Below are positions 49,705 to 58,493 of a DNA stretch of 64,000 nt, piece by piece. The notes under the pieces were generated by a model, which worked only from the letters and a program-made list of their open reading frames with translations, was not told the DNA's origin and did not search any database. The stretch covers positions 91,766-155,765 of the forward strand of contig DATGZH010000003.1 in assembly GCA_035297265.1 (NCBI GenBank), written 5' to 3'. The DNA comes from DATGZH01 sp035297265 (lineage in GTDB: Bacteria > Actinomycetota > Acidimicrobiia > Acidimicrobiales > RAAP-2). Both the position numbers and the translations under genes were made by a program. Numbering within the stretch: position 1 is the stretch's first letter; every line of letters begins with the position of its first letter.

Positions 49705-51306
49705 ATGCCCCTAGGCCGCTGGCACACGGCGGAGCCGCGCACACTGACCGCCGTGCTCGACGAGCAGGTGACGGTGCGGCCCGACCAGGCCGCCCTCATC
49801 GTCGGCGACGAGACCCTCTCCTACGGGGCACTCGAGGCGGCCAGCCACGCCGCGGCGAACGGCCTCGCCTCGCTGGGCCTCGGCCACGGTGACTGCGTGG
49901 CCATCTTCGCCAACACCTGCCCGGAGTGGCTGACCACCTGGATCGGGGCCGCCCGCCTCGGCGCCCTCTCCGTGCCGGTCAACACCGCCTACCGAGGCGA
50001 GTTCCTCGCCAACCCGCTCCGCGACAGCCGGTGCAAGGTGGCCCTCGTCGAGGCGGCGCTGGCCGACCGGCTGGCCGCGGTGGCCGAGGAGCTCCCCGAC
50101 CTCGAGACCGTGGTGATCCTCTCCGGCGACGGCGGCACCCCCGAGCTCCCGTGGCCGGTCGTCGAGCGTGAGGTCCTCGTCGGCTCGAGCGGCCGGGCCC
50201 GGCACCGGCCCGCCCGCTGGGACGAGCCGGTGGCCATCCTCTACACGTCGGGCACGACCGGGGAGTCGAAGGGCGCCATCATCACCCACCAGTACCTCAT
50301 GACCTCGGCGGCCACGATGGTGGCGTCGTGGCAGCTCGTCGAAGGCGAGACCCTCTACGCGCCACTCCCCCTGTTCCACATCAGCGCGGTGGCCTCGGTG
50401 GCCGGTCCCCTGCTCGCCGGGGCGACCGGCCTCCTCGACCCCGTGTTCAGCGTGAACGCCTGCTGGGACCGGGTGCGCCGCTACGACGTGGCGGGCATCC
50501 TCCTCGCCGGGGTGATGGTCAACATGTTGTGGAACCTGCCGGAGGACCCCGCCGACCACGAGCTGCCGCTGCGCTTCATGTCGGCCGCCCCCATACCCCG
50601 TGGCCTCCACAAGGCCCTCGAGGAGCGCTACGGCCTCAAGGTGCTCACGAGCTACGGGATGACCGAGGCCCTCCCCATGACCCTCTACGGCATGGAGGAC
50701 GAGGCGGTCGAGGGAGCCTGCGGCCGTCCGCACCCGGGTTTCGAGGTCGTCGTGCTCGACCACGACGACCAGCCGGTAGCGCCGGGCGAGGTGGGACAGA
50801 TCTGCTGCCGGCCGACCTCGCCGCACGTCATGTTCGACGGCTACCTCGGCAAGCCCGAGGTGACCGTGGAGCGGTGGCGCAACCTCTGGTTCCACACCGG
50901 AGACCTCGGCCGCATGGATGCCGAGGGCAACCTCACCTTCGTCGACCGCAACAAGGACGTCATGCGCCGGCGGGGCGAGAACATCTCGTCCTTCGAGCTC
51001 GAGCAGACCCTGCTCCGCCATTCCGCGGTCGCCGAGGTGGCAGCCGTCGGCGTGCCGAGCGATCTCGGCGAGGACGACGTGAAGGTGGTGGTGGCGCTGA
51101 GGCCCGGCGCCGAGCTGCCCGTCGCCGACCTCATGGACTTCTGTGTGGAGCGGCTCCCCTACTTCGCCGTCCCCCGCTACGTGGAGTTCCTGGCCGAGCT
51201 GCCGAAGAACGCCTCGGGCAAGATCGTGAAGACCGACCTGCGGGCCGCCGGCGTCACCGCGGCCACCTGGGACCGCGAGCAGGTCGGCTACGTCGTCCGC
51301 CGCTGA
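49705..51306 (+). CDS. AMP-dependent synthetase/ligase, acyl-CoA ligase type
   Basis: The 533-aa product is a class I adenylate-forming enzyme with ILYTSGTTGESKGAI, a TSYGMTEALPMT A5 motif, HTGDLGRMDAEGNL, DRNKDVMRRRGENIS hinge and NASGKIVKTDL with the catalytic lysine. MPLGRWHTAEPRTL opens the protein; the frame before the ATG at 49705 is less convincing. Its VNTAYRGEFLANPLRDS segment is common in crotonobetaine/carnitine- and cholate-type CoA ligases. It is followed on the opposite strand by a second CoA ligase, so this part of the window is rich in acyl activation. Substrate unknown. Confidence 0.92.
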   Translation: MPLGRWHTAEPRTLTAVLDEQVTVRPDQAALIVGDETLSYGALEAASHAAANGLASLGLGHGDCVAIFANTCPEWLTTWIGAARLGALSVPVNTAYRGEFLANPLRDSRCKVALVEAALADRLAAVAEELPDLETVVILSGDGGTPELPWPVVEREVLVGSSGRARHRPARWDEPVAILYTSGTTGESKGAIITHQYLMTSAATMVASWQLVEGETLYAPLPLFHISAVASVAGPLLAGATGLLDPVFSVNACWDRVRRYDVAGILLAGVMVNMLWNLPEDPADHELPLRFMSAAPIPRGLHKALEERYGLKVLTSYGMTEALPMTLYGMEDEAVEGACGRPHPGFEVVVLDHDDQPVAPGEVGQICCRPTSPHVMFDGYLGKPEVTVERWRNLWFHTGDLGRMDAEGNLTFVDRNKDVMRRRGENISSFELEQTLLRHSAVAEVAAVGVPSDLGEDDVKVVVALRPGAELPVADLMDFCVERLPYFAVPRYVEFLAELPKNASGKIVKTDLRAAGVTAATWDREQVGYVVRR

Positions 51307-51312
51307 GGCCGG

Positions 51313-52908
51313 TCAGGCCTCGACCGGGCCCCCGTAAAGCTCGCGGAGGCGGGCCTTCGTGACCTTGCCCATGGCGTTGCGGGGCAGGTCGCCCTCCAAG
51401 ACGATGAACGAGGTGGGCTTCTTGTAGGAGGCCATCTGCTCCTGGCAGTGGGCCAGCAGCTCCTCTTCGGTCGGCGGGTCGGCGAAGTCGGCCGGAACCA
51501 CGACCGCCCGGGGCGTCTCCCCCCAGCGGTGGTGGCCCACCCCGATGACCGCCACGTCGCGGACCTTCTCGTGCCGGACGATGGCCGCCTCGACCTCGGC
51601 CGAGTAGATGTTCTCCCCTCCCGAGATGATCATGTCCTTCTTGCGGTCGACGACGTAGATGAAGCCTTCCTCGTCCTGCCGGCACAGGTCGCCCGAGTGG
51701 AACCAGCCTCCGGCAAAGGCCTCCTCGGTGGCCTCGGGCATCTCCCAGTACTCCTTCATCACTGTCGGACCCCGGTAGACGATCTCGCCCACCTCGCCCT
51801 GCTTCACGTCGTCCATGTCATCGTCGACGATGCGGGCCTCCACGTTGATGAGGGGCTTGCCCACCGAGCCCTTCTTCTGCTCGAAGAACTCGGCGTGCAG
51901 CATGCAGGTGGTCGGGCTCATCTCGGTCTGCCCGAAGCAGTTGAAGATCTCGGCCTCGGTGAACGTGTCGTGGATCGCCTCGATCAACGGGACGATGGCC
52001 TGGGAGGTGCCCCAGATGACCCGCCGGAGCGCGTACCGGCGGCTGCCTACGTCGGGTAGGGCCAGGATGTCCTGCCACTGGGGCCCGACGAAGCAGGCCG
52101 CCGTCACCTGATAGCGCTCGAGGTCGTCGAGGGCCTTGCGGGCGTCGAAGGCGCCCAACTGGGCGATCACGCAGGTGCCGCCGATGGTCATGTACGGGAA
52201 GATGGCGCTCAGTCCCGAGATGTGGAAGAGCGGGAGGTTGAGGTACCACACCTCGTCGCTCTTCGAGATCTTCTGCTCGATGAGCGCGCTCAGCGCTGCC
52301 ATCGAGAGGTTCTTGTGGGTCAGGACCGCGCCCTTCGGTCGACCGGTCGTCCCGGACGTGTACATGATCGTGGCCGGGTCCCCTTCGTCCACCACCGCGC
52401 CGAAGGGCGAGCGGGAGGCGCTCCCGGTGACCTCGTCCCAGCTGAGGGCGCCCGGACCCGCCGCCTCGGTCGAGCCCACGACGACGATGCGCTCGAGCTC
52501 GGGCACCTGGGCCGCGGCGGCCGCGGCGGTCTCGGCGAAGGTCTCGTCGACGACGAGCACCTTGGACCCGCTGTTGGCGAGGACGTAGGCCACCTCGGCG
52601 GCCACGAAGCGCAGGTTGACCGGCACGCCGATGGCCCCGATGCGGAAGCAGCCGAAATAGACCTCGACCGTCGGCATGGCGTTGCCCATGAGGAGCGCCA
52701 CCCGGTCGCCGTGCCCGACGCCGAGATCGGCCAACGAGCGGGCCACCTGGTGGATCCGCTCGTCGAGCTGGCCGTAAGGGATCTCCCGTCCCTCCTCGAC
52801 GAACGCCGCCTTGTCGGGGTAGCGCTCGGCGTTGCGGGTGAGCATCGAGCCGCCGGTCATCTGGCGGGCGGTCTCGAACGCCCGGCGGTCGTCGTCGTCC
52901 CGTGCCAT
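51313..52908 (-). CDS. long-chain fatty-acid-CoA ligase-like (FadD family)
   Basis: The 531-aa product has IMYTSGTTGRPKGAVLTH, NCFGQTEMSPTTC, FHSGDLCRQDEEGFIYVVDRKKDMIISGGENIYSAEVE and PRNAMGKVTKARL with the terminal catalytic lysine. FadD-type enzymes convert fatty or ring-derived acids to CoA esters for beta-oxidation or lipid synthesis. The ATG at 52908 follows a GTG three codons before (52917); either is possible. It is convergent with the other CoA ligase (six bases between stops) and divergent from the intact SDR at 53001. Confidence 0.92.
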   Translation of the reverse strand: MARDDDDRRAFETARQMTGGSMLTRNAERYPDKAAFVEEGREIPYGQLDERIHQVARSLADLGVGHGDRVALLMGNAMPTVEVYFGCFRIGAIGVPVNLRFVAAEVAYVLANSGSKVLVVDETFAETAAAAAAQVPELERIVVVGSTEAAGPGALSWDEVTGSASRSPFGAVVDEGDPATIMYTSGTTGRPKGAVLTHKNLSMAALSALIEQKISKSDEVWYLNLPLFHISGLSAIFPYMTIGGTCVIAQLGAFDARKALDDLERYQVTAACFVGPQWQDILALPDVGSRRYALRRVIWGTSQAIVPLIEAIHDTFTEAEIFNCFGQTEMSPTTCMLHAEFFEQKKGSVGKPLINVEARIVDDDMDDVKQGEVGEIVYRGPTVMKEYWEMPEATEEAFAGGWFHSGDLCRQDEEGFIYVVDRKKDMIISGGENIYSAEVEAAIVRHEKVRDVAVIGVGHHRWGETPRAVVVPADFADPPTEEELLAHCQEQMASYKKPTSFIVLEGDLPRNAMGKVTKARLRELYGGPVEA

Positions 52909-53000
52909 CTGCGCCACCTTCAGTCCAGGGTCCCAACCGAGACACTAACGTGCGTCGGTCGCGTACGGCCTGGTCGCGCCGGCCGCGGCGAGGGAGTCTC

Positions 53001-53873
53001 ATGACCATCGACTTCGACGGCCGGGTCGTGCTCGTGACCGGCGCTGGTGCCGGGCTCGGGCGCTCCCACGCCCTTCTTCTCGCCCGTCTCGGGGCGAAGG
53101 TGGTGGTCAACGACCTCGGCACCTCGCCGGAGGGCACCGGCGCCGACGCCGGACCGGCCGGCGACGTCGTCACCGAGATAAGGGCGGCCGGGGGCGTGGC
53201 CGTGGCCGACGCCCACTCGGTGGCCGACCCCGACGGGGCGGCGGCCGCCGTGGCCCGGGCCCTCGAGGACTTCGGCCGGCTCGACGCGGTCGTCAACAAC
53301 GCCGGCATCGTGCGCTTCGGGGGATTCCATCGCCAGGATCCGGTCGACATCCGGACCGTGCTCGACGTCCACCTCCTGGGTTCACTGTTCGTCACCCGGG
53401 CCGCCTGGGAGCACCTGGGGGCCCACGGCGCCGGTCGGGTCGTCTGCACGAGCTCGAGCATCGGGCTCCTCGGTTCGCCCGGCCAGGCCGCCTACGCCAT
53501 GGCCAAGACGGCCCTCGTCGGGCTGACCCGGGCCCTGGCCGCCGAGGGGGCGCCCCTCGGCATCGCAGCGAACGCCGTCGCCCCCATGGCCACGACCCGC
53601 CTCAACCGGGACGTGATGGTGGAGCTCTTCGGGGCCGGGGCCGACGAACTGACCCCCGACCGGGTGGCGCCGGCTGTCGCCTACCTCTGCCATCCGGGCT
53701 GCCAGTTGAACGGCGAGGTGCTGAGCGTGGCCGGCGGTCGGATGGCCCGCTTCGCCCTGGGCGAGGGCCCGGCGACGACAGGCCCGCTCCCGCCCGAGGC
53801 CGTGAACGGCCGCTTGGCCCAACTGCTGGCCACCGCGCCGACCCGCTGGTGGCCGGGTCCGCCAAGCGCCTGA
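53001..53873 (+). CDS. SDR family 3-hydroxyacyl-CoA dehydrogenase-like, MFE-2 N-terminal type
   Basis: The 290-aa product has TGAGAGLGRSHALLLA, NDLGTSPEGTGAD, NNAG (in DAVVNNAGIVRF), the Ser of VCTSSSIGLLG, and YAMAKTALVGLTRAL, the complete SDR catalytic set. The NDLGTS insert and the WPGPPSA-like end recall the (R)-hydroxyacyl-CoA dehydrogenase domain of peroxisomal multifunctional enzyme 2. The ATG at 53001 has GAGGGAG six bases upstream. It is a plausible oxidising partner of the enoyl-CoA hydratase and perhaps of the degenerate SDR 5 kb upstream. Substrate unknown. Confidence 0.92.
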   Translation: MTIDFDGRVVLVTGAGAGLGRSHALLLARLGAKVVVNDLGTSPEGTGADAGPAGDVVTEIRAAGGVAVADAHSVADPDGAAAAVARALEDFGRLDAVVNNAGIVRFGGFHRQDPVDIRTVLDVHLLGSLFVTRAAWEHLGAHGAGRVVCTSSSIGLLGSPGQAAYAMAKTALVGLTRALAAEGAPLGIAANAVAPMATTRLNRDVMVELFGAGADELTPDRVAPAVAYLCHPGCQLNGEVLSVAGGRMARFALGEGPATTGPLPPEAVNGRLAQLLATAPTRWWPGPPSA

Positions 53874-53893
53874 GAGCCCGCCCCGGACGTCCG

Positions 53894-55027
53894 CTAACGG
53901 ACGAGCGTCCAGTCCACGTGGAGCGGCCGGTGGCCGAAGAGGGGCGGCCGTCCCACCCAGGCCGGGCGGTCGGTCGTGAGGGGGGCGGGGGTCGCCCCGG
54001 TGAGGCCGGCCAGCCCCCGGAGCGCCTGGTCGTAGCCCGAGCGGAGCCAGGAGTAGCGGTACCAGGCCCGTTCGGGTTCGTTATGGCCCACGAGCCCGAG
54101 CGGGCCGATTGAGGCGACCCAGGCGTCGAACTCCTCGCGGCGCACCGACACCTCCGGTGGCGGCTCGGCCCCGAGGGCCATGAGGTCGGCCGAGAGCGTC
54201 GGCGGGTCGAGAGGCAGGCCGACGGATCGGCCGATCCGGACGAGGGCCGGGCTCCCGTAGGTCACGACGAGGAGTGGCCCCACCATCTTCGACCGGTCTT
54301 CGTCCGCGCCCAGAGCGAGCATCCCCACCGCCGCGTCGAGGATGGTCCCCGCCGTAGCCACCCAGGACTGACCCTCCCCGCGCACCGGGTAGTAGCAGAG
54401 CGCCGGGAAGGCCGAGTGGCTGCCCTCGAGGTCGATCAGCCAGTTGGCCATCCGGTTCCAGATCTCGAAGCTGTCGACGCTCTCCGCCGAAACCAGTTGC
54501 CGCAGGAGCTGAGCCGACGACGGCGGCGTGCCGGCGAAGGGTCGCAACACGCTGATCCCGCGCTCTCTGGCGTTGTACGCCTCGTAGATGGTCGGCAGGT
54601 AGCTGATGAGGAGGGCCACGAGGCCGAGACCGATGGTGGCTTCGATGAACGTGAGCCAGATCTGCCCGATGTGCGGCGGCTTCGAGAACCCGAGGGTGAA
54701 GAGTGAGGATCCGCTCACGTCGAGGGCATCGGACCATGTGCCGATGTTGAACCCCCAGAAGATGAAGGCGAAGCCGATGGTGACGATCAGCATCCAGGCG
54801 AGCGGGAGGGACACGAGGGCGATCGGCGCGAAGAGTGACCGACGTCTGTCCTGCCGACGGGCCGGGCCGTGGCGGACGACGATCACCCGGTGCACCAGAC
54901 CGAAGACCAGCCTGGCGATGCGGGTGAAGCCCTGACGGGGCAGGACCACGGTCTCGAGGGCCGACACGAGGACAGATCCCACGACGGCGAGCCCGAACAA
55001 CACCGCGAGGACTTTGAGAAAGGTCAT
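53894..55027 (-). CDS. ion-channel-like membrane protein
   Basis: The 377-aa product has hydrophobic segments at about 5-24, 68-91 and 127-145 with a short re-entrant loop between the second and third, SSLFTLGFSKPP at 108-118, which resembles a degenerate potassium-channel selectivity filter (T-x-G-[FY]-G). A large C-terminal soluble domain of about 230 residues follows, with DSFEIWNRMANWLIDLEGSHSAFPALCYYP. Family known only as hypothetical; a channel or sensor is likely. The ATG at 55027 follows the broken GAP gene by 13 bases and both are on one strand, so they may share a transcript. Confidence 0.8.
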   Translation of the reverse strand: MTFLKVLAVLFGLAVVGSVLVSALETVVLPRQGFTRIARLVFGLVHRVIVVRHGPARRQDRRRSLFAPIALVSLPLAWMLIVTIGFAFIFWGFNIGTWSDALDVSGSSLFTLGFSKPPHIGQIWLTFIEATIGLGLVALLISYLPTIYEAYNARERGISVLRPFAGTPPSSAQLLRQLVSAESVDSFEIWNRMANWLIDLEGSHSAFPALCYYPVRGEGQSWVATAGTILDAAVGMLALGADEDRSKMVGPLLVVTYGSPALVRIGRSVGLPLDPPTLSADLMALGAEPPPEVSVRREEFDAWVASIGPLGLVGHNEPERAWYRYSWLRSGYDQALRGLAGLTGATPAPLTTDRPAWVGRPPLFGHRPLHVDWTLVR

Positions 55028-55040
55028 GACTCGGCTTCGC

Positions 55041-55685
55041 TCAGCTCACCAGTCCGTAGATGCTCTTGCTGACGAGATAGAGACCGAGGACGAGGGACAA
55101 CACGATAATGGCCTGGTCTCGGTGGTCGTCGATCCACTGGCGGACGTGGTTCAACTAGGCCCTCGCCTTCTCGTGGTTGAAGACGTCGTAGAGCTCCATC
55201 GCCAGGTAGGTCGACGTCGAGAGGAGGACGAAGTACACGAGCGTGAGGTAGTCGAGGGCACCGGAGAGCTTGGCGTTGGCCACCGTGGCGGCCCCGGCCG
55301 CCACCACCGCCCAGGGTTGGAGAAAGATGCCGAACCCCGCGGCCAGCGGCAGTGAGAGATGGTCGAGGCGGGCCGTCCACGTGGGCGGCTTGCGCGGTCG
55401 GCCCATCCGCCGCCGCTGCCGTTCGGCCAAGTAGATCAGGAACAGGCCGATCACCAGCTTGCCCACGAGGATGCCCGTCGAGGGCGGCGTGGACGGCTTG
55501 GGCGGCTGGTTGCCGGTGGCGAGGATGACGGCTGCGATGACGAGGGTGAGGGAGAGCAGCCACCCGAGGATGTAGGCGAGGCCCTTCTTCCGCCCGCCCT
55601 CGGCGCTCAGGATGAGGATGAAGGCCGTGAGCGGGATCGGCTCGAGGGCCACCACGACACCGATGAGGGTGAGGGCAAGGAACAA
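55041..55685 (-). pseudogene. GAP-family (Sap) membrane protein gene interrupted by an in-frame TAG
   Basis: From a TTG start at 55685 (GGGGAG upstream) the frame reads 176 residues with five or six hydrophobic segments (for example LALTLIGVVVALEPIPLTAFILI and GILVGKLVIGLFLIYLAE) and ends at TAG (55155-55157). Translation in the same frame continues directly after that codon for 37 residues, LNHVRQWIDDHRDQAII... then LVLGLYLVSKSIYGLV, to TGA at 55041. That tail is the usual last helix of GAP proteins, so the TAG is a nonsense mutation, a sequencing error or a readthrough codon. GAP/Sap proteins help export glycolipids in mycobacteria. No frameshift is needed. Confidence 0.75.
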
Positions 55686-55808
55686 CCGGCACTCCCCGGC
55701 AGGGCGCCGCCCGACCCCGCGGGATCACGCTCGTCCCGATACCGCGGTCGTGCCCGCGACGGATCGTGGGCCCCGCGACATTGGCGAGCAGCGTAGCCAG
55801 ATGTTGCC

Positions 55809-55835
55809 GCGGCCGGCCCGATGACGGTCGGCCGC
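55809..55835 (-). terminator. hairpin after the small CMD-like gene
   Basis: GCGGCCG (55809-55815) pairs with CGGCCGC (55829-55835) with a 13-base loop. It begins 22 bases past the stop codon of the minus-strand gene ending at 55857. Confidence 0.5.
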
Positions 55836-55856
55836 CCACGACGGCCGAGGTCCGGA

Positions 55857-56174
55857 TCAGCTGTCGAGGTCCTCCGCGATGGCGATGGCCGCACCGATGG
55901 CCTCGGCGATGTTGAGCGCCGCCGACACCGTCCGGGCCGTGCCGATGATCGGAGCCACGGCGACGAGCACGTCCTGTGCCTGCTCGAGGGTGACGCCGGA
56001 CTCGGCCGCCGGTCCGACGTGCATGAGGTACGACGCCGTCCGGGCGTCCACCGCGGCGAGGGCCGCCAGGCGGACGAGGATGAGGGTGTCGGCGTCGAGG
56101 TTGCACCGCTCGAGCGAGTCGAGGGTCATCGAGGCGATGGTGTCCAGCACCGGGGTGTCACTCTGGTCGGGCAT
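55857..56174 (-). CDS. small carboxymuconolactone decarboxylase-like protein
   Basis: The 105-aa helical product (LILVRLAALAAVDARTASYL, then LEQAQDVLVAVAPIIGTARTVSAALNIAEAIG) matches the AhpD/CMD-like fold. It has no C-x-x-C pair, so a peroxidase role is unlikely. The ATG at 56174 is preceded by GAAAGGGG. A palindrome, CGGTC-GGAA-GACCG, lies 49-62 bases upstream of the start. Probably a small lone gene of the stress type. Function unknown. Confidence 0.75.
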   Translation of the reverse strand: MPDQSDTPVLDTIASMTLDSLERCNLDADTLILVRLAALAAVDARTASYLMHVGPAAESGVTLEQAQDVLVAVAPIIGTARTVSAALNIAEAIGAAIAIAEDLDS

Positions 56175-56222
56175 CTTCGGCCCCTTTCTGTCTTCCTCGT
56201 CACCGTTCGGTGGTGGGCCGTC

Positions 56223-56236
56223 CGGTCGGAAGACCG
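56223..56236. promoter_or_regulatory. palindrome CGGTC-GGAA-GACCG upstream of the CMD-like gene
   Basis: Five-base arms with a four-base spacer, the same geometry as the elements at 21946 and 28221 and sharing the GGTC/GACC core. It lies 49-62 bp upstream of the minus-strand CMD-like start, the same distance as the STAS site. Confidence 0.4.
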
Positions 56237-56342
56237 ACTCTAGGGAGTGGGCCGGCGACGCGCCTCGCCCAGAGGGGGTGATTCGTCCGACGAGCGGGAC
56301 TGGGCCCCTGCTCCGAAGTCGGAGGGGATAACGTCTGTCGCG

Positions 56343-57359
56343 GTGGCCGCCAGGGACGTGCGACCGGTCGAGGTCGCGGGCCGAGAAGTCGAGATCTCCA
56401 ACCCCGACAAGGTGTACTTCCCCGAGCTCGGGGCCACGAAGCTCGACCTCGTGCACTACTACCTCTCCGTCGGCGACGCCCTCCTCAACACGGCCGGTGG
56501 CCGCCCAGCCCTGCTCCAGCGCTTCCCCGAGGGGGCGGCGGGCAAGTCCTTCTACCAGAAGCGGGTGCCGGCCGGCGCGCCGAAGTGGCTCGAGACCACC
56601 GTCGTCGAGACGCCCAACGGCACGCCGTCGAACGCCCTCGTCGTGGCCGACGTGGCCCACGTCCTCTGGGCCGTCAACCTCGGCTGCCTCGGTCTCCACC
56701 TCTGGCCATACCTGGCGGCCGACCCCGAGCACGCCGACGAGCTGCGTATCGACCTCGACCCCCAACCCGGCGTGACCTTCGACGAGGTGCGCGAGGCCGC
56801 CGGTCACACGAACGCCCTCCTCACCGAGCTCGGGATGCTCGGGTTCGTGAAGACGACCGGCAACCGTGGCCTCCATGTCTACGTCCACCTCGAGCCCCGC
56901 TGGGATGCCTACGCCGTGCGGGCGGGGGCGGTCGCCATCGCCCGCGAGCTCGAGCGACGCCACCAGGACCTCATCACCGCGGCCTGGTGGAAGGAGGAGC
57001 GTGGCCAGCGGGTGTTCGTCGACTTCAACCAGAACGCGCCACACAAGACGGTCTTCGGGGCCTGGTTCGCCCGGCCCCGCACCGGTGCGCAGGTGTCGAC
57101 TCCGCTCACTTGGGAGGAGGTCGGCACGGTCGTGCCCGACGAGCTGACCATCGCCACCGTCCCCGAGCGGCTGACCAAGCTCGGTGACCCCTGGCGCGAC
57201 TTCCGGACGACGCCACAGTCGCTCGAGCCGGCGCTCGAGCTCGCCGAAAGGGACCGAGAACGGGGTCTCGCCGACGCGCCGTGGCCGCCGGTCTACCCGA
57301 AGCAGCCGAACGAACCGCCCCGCGTGGCGCCGAGCCGGGCCCGCAAGGAGGCCGGCTAA
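56343..57359 (+). CDS. LigD-type primase-polymerase (Prim-PolC-like)
   Basis: The 338-aa product is an archaeo-eukaryotic-primase-type polymerase domain. Metal-binding aspartates are in RIDLDPQPG at about 135-142 (Asp137, Asp139) and in VFVDFNQNAPHKT, where the third one is expected; SNPDKVYFPE and WLETTVVETPNGT are family motifs. Such enzymes fill short DNA gaps, preferring ribonucleotides. The GTG at 56343 is taken as start, without an ideal ribosome-binding site. It lies 47 bp before a LigC-type ligase gene, the arrangement found in mycobacteria for Prim-PolC/LigC in excision repair. No Ku gene is visible. Confidence 0.88.
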   Translation: MAARDVRPVEVAGREVEISNPDKVYFPELGATKLDLVHYYLSVGDALLNTAGGRPALLQRFPEGAAGKSFYQKRVPAGAPKWLETTVVETPNGTPSNALVVADVAHVLWAVNLGCLGLHLWPYLAADPEHADELRIDLDPQPGVTFDEVREAAGHTNALLTELGMLGFVKTTGNRGLHVYVHLEPRWDAYAVRAGAVAIARELERRHQDLITAAWWKEERGQRVFVDFNQNAPHKTVFGAWFARPRTGAQVSTPLTWEEVGTVVPDELTIATVPERLTKLGDPWRDFRTTPQSLEPALELAERDRERGLADAPWPPVYPKQPNEPPRVAPSRARKEAG

Positions 57360-57406
57360 CTGGCAACGAGGCGCGTCCGGTTCCGGGATCGTTACGATCG
57401 ACCGCA

Positions 57407-58474
57407 GTGAACCTCCCCGTCCCCCCGCCCGTCTCACCCATGCTGGCCAAGCTCAGCCGGGAGCTTCCCGAGGGACCCGACCTCTTCTACGAGCCGAAGT
57501 GGGACGGCTTCCGCTGCATCGCGTTCCGCGACGGGGACGACGTCGAGCTCGGGAGCCGCAACGAACGGCCGCTCACCCGGTACTTCCCCGAACTGCCCGG
57601 TCCGCTGCGCCGGTGGCTGCCGAAACGGGCGGTGGTGGACGGCGAGATCGTGATCGCCGGGCCGTCGGGCCTCGAGTTCGACGCCCTGACCCAGCGCATC
57701 CATCCCGCCGCCTCGAGGGTGAACATGCTGGCCGAGACCACACCGGCCTCCTTCGTGGCCTTCGACCTCCTCGCCGAGGGCGACGACAGCCTCCTGGAGC
57801 TGCCGTACGCCAAGCGCAGGGCCCGGCTCGAGAAGGCCCTCCGTCGGGCCCAGCCGCCCGTCCACCTCACCCCGGTGACCACCGACCCGGAGGTGGCCCG
57901 GGACTGGTTCTCGCGCTTCGAGGGAGCCGGCCTCGACGGCGTCGTGGTGAAACAGGCCGCCCTCCCCTATCGCCCCGGCGAACGGACCATGCTCAAGGTG
58001 AAGCACGAGCGCACGGCGGACTGTGTCGTCGCCGGCTTCCGGTGGCACAAGGAGGGCGGGGTGGTGGGCTCGCTCCTGCTCGGACTCTTCGACGACGACG
58101 GCGTGCTGCACCACGTCGGCGTGGCGTCGGGGTTCGCTGTGGCACGGCGCAAGGAGTTCGTCGACACCCTCAAGCCCTACCGCAAGAACGCCCTCAAGGG
58201 GCACCCCTGGGAGGGCTGGGCGAGCAGCCAGATGGAGAGCCGGATGCCGGGGGCCACGAGCCGCTGGAACGCCGGGAAGGACCTCAGCTGGGAGCCGGTC
58301 AGGGCGGAGCTCGTCTGTGAGGTCTCGTACGACCACCTCCAGGGCGACCGGTTCCGCCACGCCACGAGCTTCCAGCGGTGGCGACCCGACCGCGAGCCGG
58401 CATCCTGCACCTACGCGCAGCTGGAGTCGCCGGTCCCACTCGAGCTGGCCCAGGTGTTCGGGGCGGCCGGCTGA
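57407..58474 (+). CDS. ligC: ATP-dependent DNA ligase, LigC type
   Basis: The 355-aa product has adenylation Lys31 in EPKWDGFR (motif I), SRNERPLTRYFPE, VVDGEIVI (motif III), GLDGVVVKQ (motif IV), LKVKHERTADCVV (motif V) and an OB-fold C-terminal domain. It lacks the primase and nuclease domains of LigD, so it is a stand-alone LigC. The GTG at 57407 begins NLPVPPPVSPMLAKL, the normal family start. It seals nicks after the primase-polymerase gene upstream has filled the gap. Their co-transcription is likely. Confidence 0.92.
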   Translation: MNLPVPPPVSPMLAKLSRELPEGPDLFYEPKWDGFRCIAFRDGDDVELGSRNERPLTRYFPELPGPLRRWLPKRAVVDGEIVIAGPSGLEFDALTQRIHPAASRVNMLAETTPASFVAFDLLAEGDDSLLELPYAKRRARLEKALRRAQPPVHLTPVTTDPEVARDWFSRFEGAGLDGVVVKQAALPYRPGERTMLKVKHERTADCVVAGFRWHKEGGVVGSLLLGLFDDDGVLHHVGVASGFAVARRKEFVDTLKPYRKNALKGHPWEGWASSQMESRMPGATSRWNAGKDLSWEPVRAELVCEVSYDHLQGDRFRHATSFQRWRPDREPASCTYAQLESPVPLELAQVFGAAG

Positions 58475-58493
58475 CGCCCGGCCATCCGGCGGG

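Noticed and set aside
55024..56106. Frameshift as explanation for the split GAP gene
   Set aside because: The sequence after the TAG is in the same frame, so a frameshift is not needed.
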